A stretch of DNA of 62,230 nt, from the NCBI RefSeq assembly GCF_011174675.1, contig NZ_JAANIG010000028.1:1-62230 (forward strand), written 5' to 3'. Each line of letters begins with the position of its first letter. Positions within the stretch are counted from its first letter, which is position 1. Source of the stretch: Perlabentimonas gracilis (GTDB lineage Bacteria; Bacteroidota; Bacteroidia; Bacteroidales; Tenuifilaceae). The notes below the pieces were generated by a model that was not told the DNA's origin, ran no database searches, and saw only the letters and a list, made by a program, of their open reading frames with translations. The position numbers and the translations under genes are program-made. This document shows positions 1 to 8,401 of the stretch, piece by piece.

Positions 1-332
1 GATTTCCAATTCAAATCGTCACGCTATTAAAAAAACAGATAAGTGCGATGAACAAAGATTTTCAAAGAACTATTATTTATATTTAGTGCCCACTAGTGAC
101 ATAAATTGGTTAGGGTTTTAGGTTTTACAAAGCACCCATGTTTTCAGGTGGTATAAAAGATTACTTGTAACCATTTGTGCCAACAAAATAACCGTTTTGG
201 GGTAGTGCAAAAGGAGCGGTTGGTGTCACTACTTTTGTACTGGTGGTGTGAAAAGCACATTTTTTCCTACTTTTGGAACACATTGCTTGTTCAAGCACAT
301 ACCCTAAATTTTCATCAACAAAGAATAAATTA
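1..332. other. Leader region without a gene; two -7-like boxes and a repeat end
   Basis: No convincing coding region is seen here. TACTTTTG occurs at 230-237 and again at 268-275, both matching the Bacteroidota -7 box TAnnTTTG; the second would place a transcription start near 282, about 50 nt before the ATG at 333. A copy of CACTAGTG at 91-98 resembles the end of the inverted-repeat elements seen elsewhere in the window. The remainder shows nothing I can name. Confidence 0.5.
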
Positions 333-998
333 ATGCAGGTTTTAGACGATAGCAGTATTGTTCAACAGGTGGCTCGGCGTGTTGAGGCATTTCATGAGGT
401 TGACACCACGGGCCACGACTGGTGGCATATATGGCGGGTGTGGAACTTGGCTCGGCATATTGCTCAACGCGAAAGTGCAATTATGCTGCAGGTTGAGCTG
501 GCTGCCCTGCTGCACGATATGGACGACCATAAGCTGGCCCAAAGTGATGGGGAGAATTTACCCAATGCAAGGAATGTTTTACATGATTGTAATGTGGACA
601 ATAGGCTGATTGAAAGTGTTGTGCAAATAATAAAGCAGGTCTCTTTCAAGGGGGCTGGTGTCGATACCACTCCCACATCAGCTGAGGCCTGCGTGGTGCA
701 GGATGCCGATAGGCTCGATGCCATTGGCGCCATTGGCATTGCCCGTGCCTTTGCGTATGGTGGCTCAAAGCACCGCGAACTCTACAATCCCAACGAGGAA
801 CCCATTATGCACGGCACATTTGCCGAGTATAAAAGCTCCAAGGGGAACACCCTTAACCATTTCTACGAAAAGCTGCTACTGCTTAAGGAGCGGCTTAATA
901 CCCAATCCGCTCGCGAGCTAGCCGATGGTCGACATCGCTATATGGAGGGGTTCGTGGAACAATTTTTGGGTGAATGGAATCTGGAGGATAAACCGTAG
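333..998 (+). CDS. HD-domain metal-dependent phosphohydrolase
   Basis: This 221-residue protein has the signature of a short stand-alone HD phosphohydrolase (YedJ/YpgQ-like). The N-terminal metal-ligand His lies in GHDWWH (residues 27-32), the HD pair is His61-Asp62 in LLHDMDD, and the last ligand is Asp126 in DADRLDAIG. Family members hydrolyse nucleotide or other phosphoesters in the cytoplasm; the substrate cannot be read from sequence. The frame is open back to a TTG at 273, but the ATG at 333 is chosen because TACTTTTG at 268-275 would put the transcript start downstream of 273 and the homologous core begins just after 333. The exopolyphosphatase-like gene starts 18 bp downstream, so the two are probably co-transcribed. 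Confidence 0.87.
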   Translation: MQVLDDSSIVQQVARRVEAFHEVDTTGHDWWHIWRVWNLARHIAQRESAIMLQVELAALLHDMDDHKLAQSDGENLPNARNVLHDCNVDNRLIESVVQIIKQVSFKGAGVDTTPTSAEACVVQDADRLDAIGAIGIARAFAYGGSKHRELYNPNEEPIMHGTFAEYKSSKGNTLNHFYEKLLLLKERLNTQSARELADGRHRYMEGFVEQFLGEWNLEDKP

Positions 999-1016
999 CA
1001 TCAGCCTTTACAAATT

Positions 1017-1943
1017 ATGAGAAAAGTAGCAATTATCGATATGGGGACCAACACCTTTAACCTACTGGTGGCTTCGGTTAATGGTGATTTGTCGTACCAA
1101 ATTATTCACAGTTCCAAGCAGGCTGTAAAGCTGGGCGAGGGGGGCATAAATCAAAAGTACATAACCCCAGCTGCTTATCAGCGTGGGCTAAACGCCATTG
1201 GCGAGCATATGCGAACCATCCTGCTGCATGGTGCGAACGAAATTTTTGCTTTCGCCACATCGGCAACGCGCAACGCATCCAATGGGCATGAGCTGGTGGC
1301 CGATATTAAAAATCTTTTTGGCGTAGATGTTCAGGTGATTGGTGGCGATGAGGAGGCTGAACTTATATACATGGGAATTCGTCAAGCAGTTGAGCTAAAC
1401 AGCGAGAACGTGCTAATGCTCGACATTGGCGGGGGGAGTAACGAGATGATTATTGGAAATGGAGAGCGGTTCCACTGGAAAAGGAGCTACGATTTGGGTA
1501 TATCGCGGCTATTGCAACAGTTTAACCCCTCCGATCCAATTGCTGAAGATGAGATTGCTGCAGTAGAAGAGTATCTTGAGGCTCAACTTGCCGATTTAAT
1601 TGAACCCATGGAGCACTTTAAACCCAAAATGATTATTGGCAGCTCGGGTTCGTTCGATACCTATCGAAATATCCTAGTGGCCGCCAATATAGTAAAGGCA
1701 AACGGTGATCCTAGCATAGAGATTCCCATGGAGGAATACTTCAACCTGCATAACCACCTTATTAAAACTAGCAAGCAGCAGCGGTCTGCTATACCCGGTA
1801 TGGATCCCATGCGGGTTGAGATGATTGTGCTGGCTACCATTTTTACCCATTTTCTTGTCAGGCGTTTTGGCATTGAGCGGATGGTGCAGTCGTCGTATGC
1901 GCTTAAGGAGGGTGCTGTTTGGAGAATGATTAATGGAGCATAG
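1017..1943 (+). CDS. Ppx/GppA-family phosphatase (short, single-domain form)
   Basis: The 308-residue protein has the actin-like ATPase fold of exopolyphosphatase/guanosine pentaphosphatase. Visible motifs are the N-terminal phosphate loop DMGTNTFNLL (residues 8-17), FATSATRNA, the acidic GGDEEAELIYMG carrying the likely catalytic Glu, and the second phosphate loop DIGGGSNEM. E. coli Ppx and GppA are about 500 residues with a C-terminal HD-like region; this protein stops after the first two lobes, as in the shorter Ppx class. It would hydrolyse polyphosphate or pppGpp in the cytoplasm; sequence alone does not decide which. It follows the HD hydrolase by 18 bp in the same direction. Confidence 0.9.
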   Translation: MRKVAIIDMGTNTFNLLVASVNGDLSYQIIHSSKQAVKLGEGGINQKYITPAAYQRGLNAIGEHMRTILLHGANEIFAFATSATRNASNGHELVADIKNLFGVDVQVIGGDEEAELIYMGIRQAVELNSENVLMLDIGGGSNEMIIGNGERFHWKRSYDLGISRLLQQFNPSDPIAEDEIAAVEEYLEAQLADLIEPMEHFKPKMIIGSSGSFDTYRNILVAANIVKANGDPSIEIPMEEYFNLHNHLIKTSKQQRSAIPGMDPMRVEMIVLATIFTHFLVRRFGIERMVQSSYALKEGAVWRMINGA

Positions 1944-2133
1944 GGTAAACCAATTTTATATTACTCAGCATAAAGTGTCCAATTAACCTTTCCTCTCTAA
2001 AAAAACTTCCAATAGGCTTGATTCCTGTTGCATATTTTGCATAACTTGCATTGTGATAATAACCCTAATGTTCAAATTCTTTGAACTTATACACACATAA
2101 ATTCAAGGACTAATAATTAAACCTTTAAGCACT

Positions 2134-3057
2134 ATGAAAAGATTTGTTTTTTGTACCGTTCTACTTATGGCTATTCTACTTGTTCCCCGCGAGTCGCAAG
2201 GCCAAATTAAAAGATTACTGAAAGAAAAGGCCATTGAGGCCCTGAGAGGAAACCAACAAGAAGAAGCAACAACTCAAACGCAGGAGGTAGAGCAGGAGCA
2301 GGCGCAGCCCCAACGCCAGAGACAGGCTGGGCCAAACTTTTTGGAGCGCAGAATGATGCAGGCCATGGGCCTTAACAATGTGAAGTATGAACCTCACTAC
2401 TCGTTCACCTCCAGCATGGTGATGGATATTGAGAGCATCGACTCGCTTAAAAAATCGGACAAGATGCAGTACACCACCTATTTTGATCCCAACAGCAAGA
2501 GCTACGCCATGGTGTTTGATGCCGTAGACCAGCAAACAGGGCAAAAGCAGAAGGGGACTATGATTTTTGATATGAAGAATTTCTCCATGCTGATACTCAA
2601 TGAGGAGAATGGCGAAAGAAGCGGGGTGGCCATTTCATTTGCTAACGATTCTCTTCCCGAGCAAGAAGAAGCTTTAGCTCAGGAGTACCCGGAAGAGGTT
2701 GTGGAGGACGAGATATTTGTTAACCCAATGTACACCAAGACAGGTAAAAGCAAAACTATCGCAGGGCAGCTATGCGAGGAGTATTTGTATGAGAATACCG
2801 AGGGCAGGGTTTCGTTTTGGGCATCGAAGAAGAGCCCCATTGATCTCTCAAGAGCCTATGGGCAGATGTATGGATTGCAAGGGTTGGCAGCAGCCGGAAT
2901 GGGTTTTGGCAATGGAATGATTATGGAAATGGTTTCGGAAGATTTTAGCTCGGGCGCCAAAACCATCATGAATGTGCGCGAAATACTAAGCAATACCAAT
3001 AAGTCGCTCGATGTAAGTGGCTACCAAATTGTTGGTGTGGGCGAAGCAGCTAAGTAA
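2134..3057 (+). CDS. Secreted DUF4412-type protein
   Basis: The 307-residue protein begins with a clear signal peptide (charged MKR, hydrophobic core, cleavage after SQG with Gln at +1). A Gln/Glu-rich low-complexity linker spans roughly residues 40-70. The rest resembles DUF4412: repeated beta strands, a motif around KTIAGQLCEEY, and a late Gly/Met-rich stretch. The family is periplasmic or surface-exposed in Bacteroidota and has no known enzymatic role. The gene stands alone, about 190 bp after ppx, and ends at a strong terminator hairpin. Confidence 0.7.
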   Translation: MKRFVFCTVLLMAILLVPRESQGQIKRLLKEKAIEALRGNQQEEATTQTQEVEQEQAQPQRQRQAGPNFLERRMMQAMGLNNVKYEPHYSFTSSMVMDIESIDSLKKSDKMQYTTYFDPNSKSYAMVFDAVDQQTGQKQKGTMIFDMKNFSMLILNEENGERSGVAISFANDSLPEQEEALAQEYPEEVVEDEIFVNPMYTKTGKSKTIAGQLCEEYLYENTEGRVSFWASKKSPIDLSRAYGQMYGLQGLAAAGMGFGNGMIMEMVSEDFSSGAKTIMNVREILSNTNKSLDVSGYQIVGVGEAAK

Positions 3058-3080
3058 CTATTGACTGAAAGTAAACTGAA

Positions 3081-3112
3081 CGGTGCGGAGCAATGCTTCG
3101 CACCGTTTTTTT
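3081..3112. terminator. Bidirectional intrinsic terminator
   Basis: The arms CGGTGCG (3081-3087) and CGCACCG (3099-3105) pair perfectly, and inner pairs extend the stem to about 11 bp with a 3-nt loop. A T-run at 3106-3112 follows. It sits between two converging genes and overlaps the stop codon of the minus-strand gene. Confidence 0.85.
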
Positions 3113-4064
3113 ATCTGTAGATATAGAAAAAGCCTTTGGCGGTATTGTATCGTTTCTCGGGGCTTATATCCTCAAGCAGGTAGTAGTATATTCCCTGGGG
3201 CAGGTATGTCCCGTAGTAGTTTTTACCGTCCCACTTAATAATATTACCCTCGTACTGGTACACCAACGACCCCGAGCGCGAAAAGACCTTGAATGACAGC
3301 TTATTTGTTCCCGACGACTCAACGGTAAAGAAGTTGTTGGAATTGCCAGTGGGTGTGAAAACGTTGGGGATATATTCAAAATCAACCAGGTCGGAACCAA
3401 ATTCGGGCCCTAGCATTGTAATCATGGTAAAGGCCGCCGTGTCGGTAGCATTGTTTATATCGATAACCTTTAGCGTAATTTCATAGGCACCTCCATTGGG
3501 GAAGGTGTAGTAAACATTGGGGTATTGACCCAACGAAGGGTTATTTGCATCAAAATCGACCTGAGGAGCAGGGAGCATCTTGGCATCAAAATCCCAAAAG
3601 AACCTAAAATCACCGAGCTGGTTGATGGAATTATCCGAGATATCCAGCGAACTCTTAAGTATCCTTTTCAGGCTGGCCAGCTCTTCAAACTCCTTGTCGT
3701 ACTCCAGTATGAAGTGTGCTCGTTTTGGGTAAATTGTTATGGTTTGGGTTAGTAAATCTGCTGCGGTACTGCAGCTGCCTCCAGTGGCAATATAGTATAG
3801 GGTTGCCTCAAAGTTTTCGGGTCCATTGTCGAAAACATATACCTGATTGGTGATAAGGGTTTCCGAGGTCACATCGAACTCAATTTTGCAAAACTCAAAG
3901 CCATCGGGCAGATGTTGGGTAAATTCTAAGGTATCGGGCGTTTCGGTAGCCAACTCGTACTGCCCAATCAATGTATAAGTTAACGATTGTGCGCTAAGAT
4001 TAATAGTACCTATGGTAAGTATAAGGAGCGTAATGGGGATTACTAGCTTAAAACCTTTTTGCAT
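3111..4064 (-). CDS. T9SS type B sorting-domain (gliding-motility-associated C-terminal) protein with a PKD-like domain
   Basis: This 317-residue exported protein has a signal peptide ending LSA|Q. Its middle holds a PKD-like Ig fold (WDFD followed by YTFPNGGAYEITLKVID). The last 85 or so residues are a classic type B CTD: IPNVFTPTGN, FKVFSRSGSLVY, KWDGKNYYG, LPQGIYYYLL and a final KGFFYIYR. In this family the CTD directs export across the outer membrane by the Por (type IX) system. No T9SS machinery gene is in the window, so the system must be encoded elsewhere. The passenger has no recognisable catalytic domain, and the gene is monocistronic. Confidence 0.88.
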   Translation of the reverse strand: MQKGFKLVIPITLLILTIGTINLSAQSLTYTLIGQYELATETPDTLEFTQHLPDGFEFCKIEFDVTSETLITNQVYVFDNGPENFEATLYYIATGGSCSTAADLLTQTITIYPKRAHFILEYDKEFEELASLKRILKSSLDISDNSINQLGDFRFFWDFDAKMLPAPQVDFDANNPSLGQYPNVYYTFPNGGAYEITLKVIDINNATDTAAFTMITMLGPEFGSDLVDFEYIPNVFTPTGNSNNFFTVESSGTNKLSFKVFSRSGSLVYQYEGNIIKWDGKNYYGTYLPQGIYYYLLEDISPEKRYNTAKGFFYIYR

Positions 4065-4112
4065 AATTGCTCAATTTTTACTGTAAATATAGTAAAAGCC
4101 ATATAACACGGG

Positions 4113-5216
4113 CTAAATTTTTTCGGTTAATTTTTGTACTACCCTGAAATTATTAAGGAACTCCTTTGCAAAAACTCTCAGCACGGTGTAGCCCGGTATG
4201 GCTAGTAGCATTCCTAAAATACCACTAATGCTACCGGCAATAAGAAGAACAATGAATATTTCGAGAGGATGGGCGTGTACGCTGTTCGAGAATATAAGGG
4301 GTTGAAAAAAGAAGTTGTCGATTAGCTGAACCGACACAAAAACTAATGTCATGAATAGCAGCATTGGTAGCATCTCGGTTGCAAAGTTCATATCTAAATT
4401 GGTTGCAATGCCAATAATTAAACCCAGTGCCGTGCCAATTATTGGCCCCACGTAGGGAATTACATTTAGTATTCCCCTAAATAGGCCAATTACAATTGCC
4501 GTGTTAAAGGGTAGGCCAACAATTAGTAAACCCGTTGTGTCGAGTATCATAATACCTGTGCTTTGCAGCACAATGCCAATGAAATACCTGCGCAAAAGGT
4601 TGTTGATGCTTCTCAGCGCATGCCTAATATTCTTCTCGAACTTCTCAGGGAAAAGAATAGTTACCCCATTGAAGAATAGCCCCTCATCCTTTAGAAAGAA
4701 AAAGGTGATAAAGGATATTGAAAACGCGGCAATGGCCAGGTTGCCAATAATATTTGCCGTTGAGCTAAAGATATCGGTGATAATACCAACATTTATTATT
4801 CCACTTACCTTTTCAACAAGGTATTCCTGAATGGAGAAATCGTGCGCCGAGGCAGGTAGGTATTCCTTAATGAACGTATCGATACTCTCAAGGGGTTTAT
4901 TGAAGTTCGACACCATGCTGGGAACATTCACCGTGCTAAGGTCGTTTATTTGGCTTACCACCAAAGGTATCATTACCCGGAAAAAAAGTATAAATAGTCC
5001 CCATAGGGTAATCAAAGCTAGTGCAGCGCCTAGTGCTTTTGGGGCGCTCCAGCTTTTAATTTTTAGCTTACACACCAGGTCAACTATGGGCTTGCCCATG
5101 AGCGATAGTACCGCCGAGATGATTACATAGCTAACGATGCTGCTAAAGTACCAAAGCAAAAACAGCACAATGGCAAGGCCTGTTCCAAGGATTATATAAC
5201 GGGCTAATCTGTTCAT
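4113..5216 (-). CDS. AI-2E family (PerM/DUF20) membrane permease
   Basis: The 367-residue integral membrane protein has the PerM/AI-2E layout: two to three N-terminal transmembrane helices, a soluble segment around residues 90-150, and then a cluster of C-terminal helices. Typical family motifs include FFFLKDEG, LRRYFIGIVLQS and NVIPYVGPIIG. Members export small molecules, with autoinducer-2 and sodium both proposed; the substrate here is unknown. The gene is preceded by 258 bp of non-coding DNA and lies tail-to-head with the T9SS cargo gene 48 bp away. Confidence 0.9.
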   Translation of the reverse strand: MNRLARYIILGTGLAIVLFLLWYFSSIVSYVIISAVLSLMGKPIVDLVCKLKIKSWSAPKALGAALALITLWGLFILFFRVMIPLVVSQINDLSTVNVPSMVSNFNKPLESIDTFIKEYLPASAHDFSIQEYLVEKVSGIINVGIITDIFSSTANIIGNLAIAAFSISFITFFFLKDEGLFFNGVTILFPEKFEKNIRHALRSINNLLRRYFIGIVLQSTGIMILDTTGLLIVGLPFNTAIVIGLFRGILNVIPYVGPIIGTALGLIIGIATNLDMNFATEMLPMLLFMTLVFVSVQLIDNFFFQPLIFSNSVHAHPLEIFIVLLIAGSISGILGMLLAIPGYTVLRVFAKEFLNNFRVVQKLTEKI

Positions 5217-5474
5217 AGCAATTGTGTTTCAAAGTTTTGAGTTCATTGCCAAGTAGCAAATGGTATTGTAAAATTAGTTGTTTTGATTGACAAATGCACG
5301 AAATGTTATCCGATATAGCTAATTAGGCTATGAAACGGTTTGTGTTTAGCTGTATACTTTTCTCTCTATGCTCATTTGCTCAAAGGCTTAACCTTTTCTC
5401 AGAATGCTCGTTAAACCAAAACTTCATACTAATATCAAAAGCACGATCAATTAAACATACACTAAAGAAATTCA

Positions 5475-6404
5475 ATGCTAAACGATTTTATTCTTGCTCA
5501 CAAGGGCGAGCTGGCTGCCCTAATTACCGCATTTTTCTGGACCATTACTGCGCTGGCCTTCGAGTCGGCAGGCAAAAAGATAGGTTCGCTACAGGTGAAC
5601 CTTATTAGGCTCACCATGGCATTCATCTTTCTTAGCATCTTCTCATGGTTTATGCGTGGCGTAATTTTCCCAACCGACGCCAGCGTACACAATTGGGTTT
5701 GGCTGTCCATATCTGGACTGGTGGGCTTTGTGCTGGGCGATTTGGTGCTTTTCCAGGCATACGTGGTGGTGGGAGCCCGTATATCGATGCTTATTATGGC
5801 CTTGGCACCGGGTGTAGCCGCACTAATTGGCTGGGCTTGGCTTGGCGAAACCGTAACCCTTAAGCAGGGTATTGCCATGCTGCTTACCTTTTCGGGCATT
5901 GCCATGGTAATCCTTCGCCGGGAGATTCATGACCCCGAGAAGCCAAAAGCTCGTCGTAAGGTGCAATTCTCATATCCAATTGCTGGTTTGCTTCTGGCCT
6001 TTGGCGGAGCAGTAGGACAGGGCGGAGGCTTGGTGCTTAGCAAGTACGGAATGGCCGATTACGATGTTTTCTCGGCAGTTCAAATCCGCGTGCTCACGGG
6101 AGTTGTTGGCTTTGCGCTAATTTTCACATTCCTGGGTAGGTGGAAGAAGCTTACCGAAGCGCTTAGGAACCGACGGGCAATTAGCCGCACGGCCATAGGT
6201 GCTTTCTTTGGCCCTTTTCTAGGTGTGTCGTTCTCCCTTTGGGCGGTTAAGTTTACCACTACGGGCGTGGCCTCGGCGCTAATGTCCATTGTGCCGGTGC
6301 TAATCATTCCCTTCTCGGTATTAATAATGAAGGAGAGGTTTAACCCCAAGGAGCTACTAGGTGCATTTGTGACTATCCTAGGCGTATTCCTTTTCTTTAT
6401 GTAG
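5475..6404 (+). CDS. EamA (DMT) family metabolite transporter
   Basis: The 309-residue protein has ten hydrophobic helices arranged as two EamA repeats, each about 140 residues, separated by a basic loop (KPKARRKVQ). The first repeat includes the helix pair ending ALIGWAWLGE, and the second ends in the typical proline-rich VLIIPFSVLIMKERF. DMT exporters move amino acids, nucleotide sugars or other metabolites across the inner membrane. The start at 5475 is supported by the first helix beginning soon after MLNDFILAHKGE. The stop overlaps the converging APC permease by 8 bp. Confidence 0.9.
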   Translation: MLNDFILAHKGELAALITAFFWTITALAFESAGKKIGSLQVNLIRLTMAFIFLSIFSWFMRGVIFPTDASVHNWVWLSISGLVGFVLGDLVLFQAYVVVGARISMLIMALAPGVAALIGWAWLGETVTLKQGIAMLLTFSGIAMVILRREIHDPEKPKARRKVQFSYPIAGLLLAFGGAVGQGGGLVLSKYGMADYDVFSAVQIRVLTGVVGFALIFTFLGRWKKLTEALRNRRAISRTAIGAFFGPFLGVSFSLWAVKFTTTGVASALMSIVPVLIIPFSVLIMKERFNPKELLGAFVTILGVFLFFM

Positions 6405-7650
6405 CGCTAAAACGCCTTACCAGATACCGAACTGCAAATCCGATGGCAAGTAATGCTATCCCCGAAACAATTACGTTAAGGGGTAGCGATATCGACATGG
6501 CTATACATCCCACAAGCCCAAGGTAGGGTATTGCCTTGCTGTACAGCTGCTGTTGGTTTGGCTGCCTAATGGCAGCAATATTTGTAATGCTGTAGTACAG
6601 CAGAATGGTAAAGGTGGCCGCTCGTACTACAAACTCAAAGGTTCCCAGAATAGTTATTGCAAGTATTATCACGCTTGTAAATAGTATGCCGATGTGTGGT
6701 ACTGCAGTTTTGCTGTGTATCTTCTCAAAAAAATGGGGTAGGTCGTTGCGCCGCCCCATGGCCAAAAGCATACGGCTAATCCCCAGTATTTGGCTAAGTA
6801 GAACCCCCAGCATAGCTGTTGATGCCCCTATGGTGATTATAGTGCTTATACCTGGAGCAGCCATGGCATTTGCCGCTACCTGAAGGGGCGACTTGCTTTG
6901 CGCCATCCCCTCGGCGCCAATGGCGCCTGTGGCAACAATCGACACGCCTGCGTAAAGCACAATGGCGCTGATAATTGTGATGATTACAGCTCGTGGAATG
7001 GTTTTCGTGGGTTCCACCACCTCCTCGGCCAGTGTGGCTATTCGCGCGTATCCAGTAAAGGCAAAGAAAAGAATGGCTGTTGATTCGGCAATTCCCATAA
7101 CCCCAAACGGAGCAAATGGAGTGAAGTTGCTAGCCTTAACAGAGCCAATTCCACCTACAATAAAATAGACTAATGAAATTAGGGTCACAAGCACAATAAC
7201 TAAATTTATTGCTCCGGCCTTTTTTATCCCCACAATATTGGCAATGGTGAGTAGCACCACAGCGGCAACCGAGTAGGTAATGGGAGCAAATGCGGGCACC
7301 AGCTGATGAAAGTAGCTGCCAAACCCAATGGCCACAATGCCTGCTGCCGAAAGCTTACTAATTATAAACATCCAACCTGCCGAAAAACCAAGCGATGGAT
7401 TTAGCAGCCGGTAACCATACTCGTAAGTTCCACCCGATTGTGGGTAAACTGCTGCCAGCTGGGCAGAGCTTAAGCCGTTAAACGAGGCTATTAGGCCGGC
7501 TATCATCAGCCCAACAATAAACGATGCCCCCGATACCCCAGCGGCAACACCCGTAACCACAAATATTCCGGCGCCAATAATGGCTCCAAGCCCAACGCCA
7601 ATGGCATCGTTTAGCCCCAGAACTCGCTTTAAACTATTTGGTTTGCTCAT
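6397..7650 (-). CDS. APC-family amino acid permease
   Basis: The 417-residue protein has about twelve transmembrane helices. The first contains GAIIGAGIFVVTG, the unwound glycine-rich substrate-binding segment of the amino acid-polyamine-organocation superfamily, followed by the SGGTYEYGYRLL motif of helix 3. FFAFTGYARIATLAEE in helix 6 is also characteristic. It should import amino acids by cation or proton coupling; substrate specificity is not visible. The gene converges on and overlaps the EamA gene by 8 bp, with no room for a terminator hairpin between them. Confidence 0.9.
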   Translation of the reverse strand: MSKPNSLKRVLGLNDAIGVGLGAIIGAGIFVVTGVAAGVSGASFIVGLMIAGLIASFNGLSSAQLAAVYPQSGGTYEYGYRLLNPSLGFSAGWMFIISKLSAAGIVAIGFGSYFHQLVPAFAPITYSVAAVVLLTIANIVGIKKAGAINLVIVLVTLISLVYFIVGGIGSVKASNFTPFAPFGVMGIAESTAILFFAFTGYARIATLAEEVVEPTKTIPRAVIITIISAIVLYAGVSIVATGAIGAEGMAQSKSPLQVAANAMAAPGISTIITIGASTAMLGVLLSQILGISRMLLAMGRRNDLPHFFEKIHSKTAVPHIGILFTSVIILAITILGTFEFVVRAATFTILLYYSITNIAAIRQPNQQQLYSKAIPYLGLVGCIAMSISLPLNVIVSGIALLAIGFAVRYLVRRFSAT

Positions 7651-7677
7651 ATTTATGTTCGTTTTACTTTCTAATGA

Positions 7678-7947
7678 TGTTTTATCAATAGTGACCGACT
7701 AAAATAATAAGATTACTTTCAGTGAACCCCCATGTTCGGTTCTTCACTTCGTTCAGAATGACATGTGTTTATATTATATTTAGTGGAGGGGAGGGGCAGT
7801 TGGCCTCGTTGTTTTAGAACGAGGCCAACTGCCCCTCCTCTCCACATCCACTTAAAAGCATATACCTGTCATTCTGAGCAAAACGAAGTGAAGCGAAGAA
7901 TCTTATATATATCTTCAAAGTTTTTGGCAGCCACTAGTGATGTTTTA
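7678..7947. repeat. 256-bp inverted-repeat element with 7-bp target duplication
   Basis: The element spans 7685-7940. Its left end TCAATAGTGACCGACTAA (7685-7702) and right end (reverse complement starting TCACTAGTGGCTGCC, 7923-7940) match the ends of the element at 36366-36510. It is bracketed by the exact direct repeat TGTTTTA (7678-7684 and 7941-7947). Internally, AAGATT (7709-7714) mirrors AATCTT (7899-7904), TCAGAATGACA (7753-7763) mirrors TGTCATTCTGA (7867-7877), and a 27-bp stem lies at the centre. No open reading frame fits it. It behaves like a non-autonomous MITE-type insertion. Confidence 0.72.
7784..7844. other. 27-bp near-perfect hairpin at the core of the repeat element
   Basis: The left arm (7784-7810) and right arm (7818-7844) pair over 27 bp with a single G-T wobble and a 7-nt loop GTTTTAG. 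It contains GGCAGTTGGCCTCGTT. No T-run follows directly, so it is not an ordinary terminator, although it would form strong secondary structure in RNA from either strand. Confidence 0.85.
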
Positions 7948-8401
7948 TGTATTGTTTTTTTTTTGATAGAATCAATTTATCAACCGAAAGGCTTCCTGCC
8001 CCATAGATTATCAGGTATACCAAAAGCATGGTCATGGCAAAATCGGTTCGCGAGTCATGCGCCATTTTCCAAAATCCATTATTTAGCAGTATGGGTATTT
8101 TTGTGGTGACAATGGCCGTTGCCATAATGGTAAGCAGTGGGATGGAGGCTAGCCTAGTTAGGAGACCAGCAAGTATCATTGCTCCACTAGTTACCTCAAA
8201 ATATGCTACTAGGTATGCTAGGATTTCGGGGTTGGCAAACCCAATTTTCTCGAAACGGCCAACGCCCACCAGCTCAGGGAACAAAAACTTTTGAATACCC
8301 TCCGAGAGGAATACCAGCCCTACCACCAATCGTGGAATTAGCGATCTTTTATCGTTATGGCTGGTGATAATGGTACTCACTAATTGGTTTATTGCCTTCA
8401 T
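7934..8401 (-). CDS. DoxX family membrane protein
   Basis: The 155-residue protein has four transmembrane helices. The conserved opening is RLVVGLVFLSEGIQKFLFP, followed by AYFEVTSGAMILAGLLTRLAS, typical of DoxX/DoxD-like quinone-associated inner-membrane proteins. The precise reaction is not established for most bacterial members. The C-terminus is Lys-rich, and the final His and stop codon come from sequence belonging to the end of the inverted-repeat element, so the reading frame may originally have ended elsewhere. It stands alone, upstream of and divergent from the Tricorn-type protease. Confidence 0.85.
   Translation of the reverse strand: MKAINQLVSTIITSHNDKRSLIPRLVVGLVFLSEGIQKFLFPELVGVGRFEKIGFANPEILAYLVAYFEVTSGAMILAGLLTRLASIPLLTIMATAIVTTKIPILLNNGFWKMAHDSRTDFAMTMLLVYLIIYGAGSLSVDKLILSKKKQYIKHH

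Noticed and set aside
5330-5608. Open frame with a signal-peptide-like start before the EamA gene
   Set aside because: It overlaps the well-supported EamA coding region by over 130 bp in another frame, has no recognisable domain after the first residues, and lacks a promoter. Treated as chance.
6397-6404. The 8-bp overlap of the EamA and APC genes as an antisense regulatory site
   Set aside because: Short convergent overlaps are common in compact genomes, and no transcript evidence or structure supports regulation.
7765-8109. Plus-strand open frame spanning the repeat element and doxX
   Set aside because: It runs antisense through doxX and across the palindromic element, and the product is low-complexity with no domain. 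It is a shadow.
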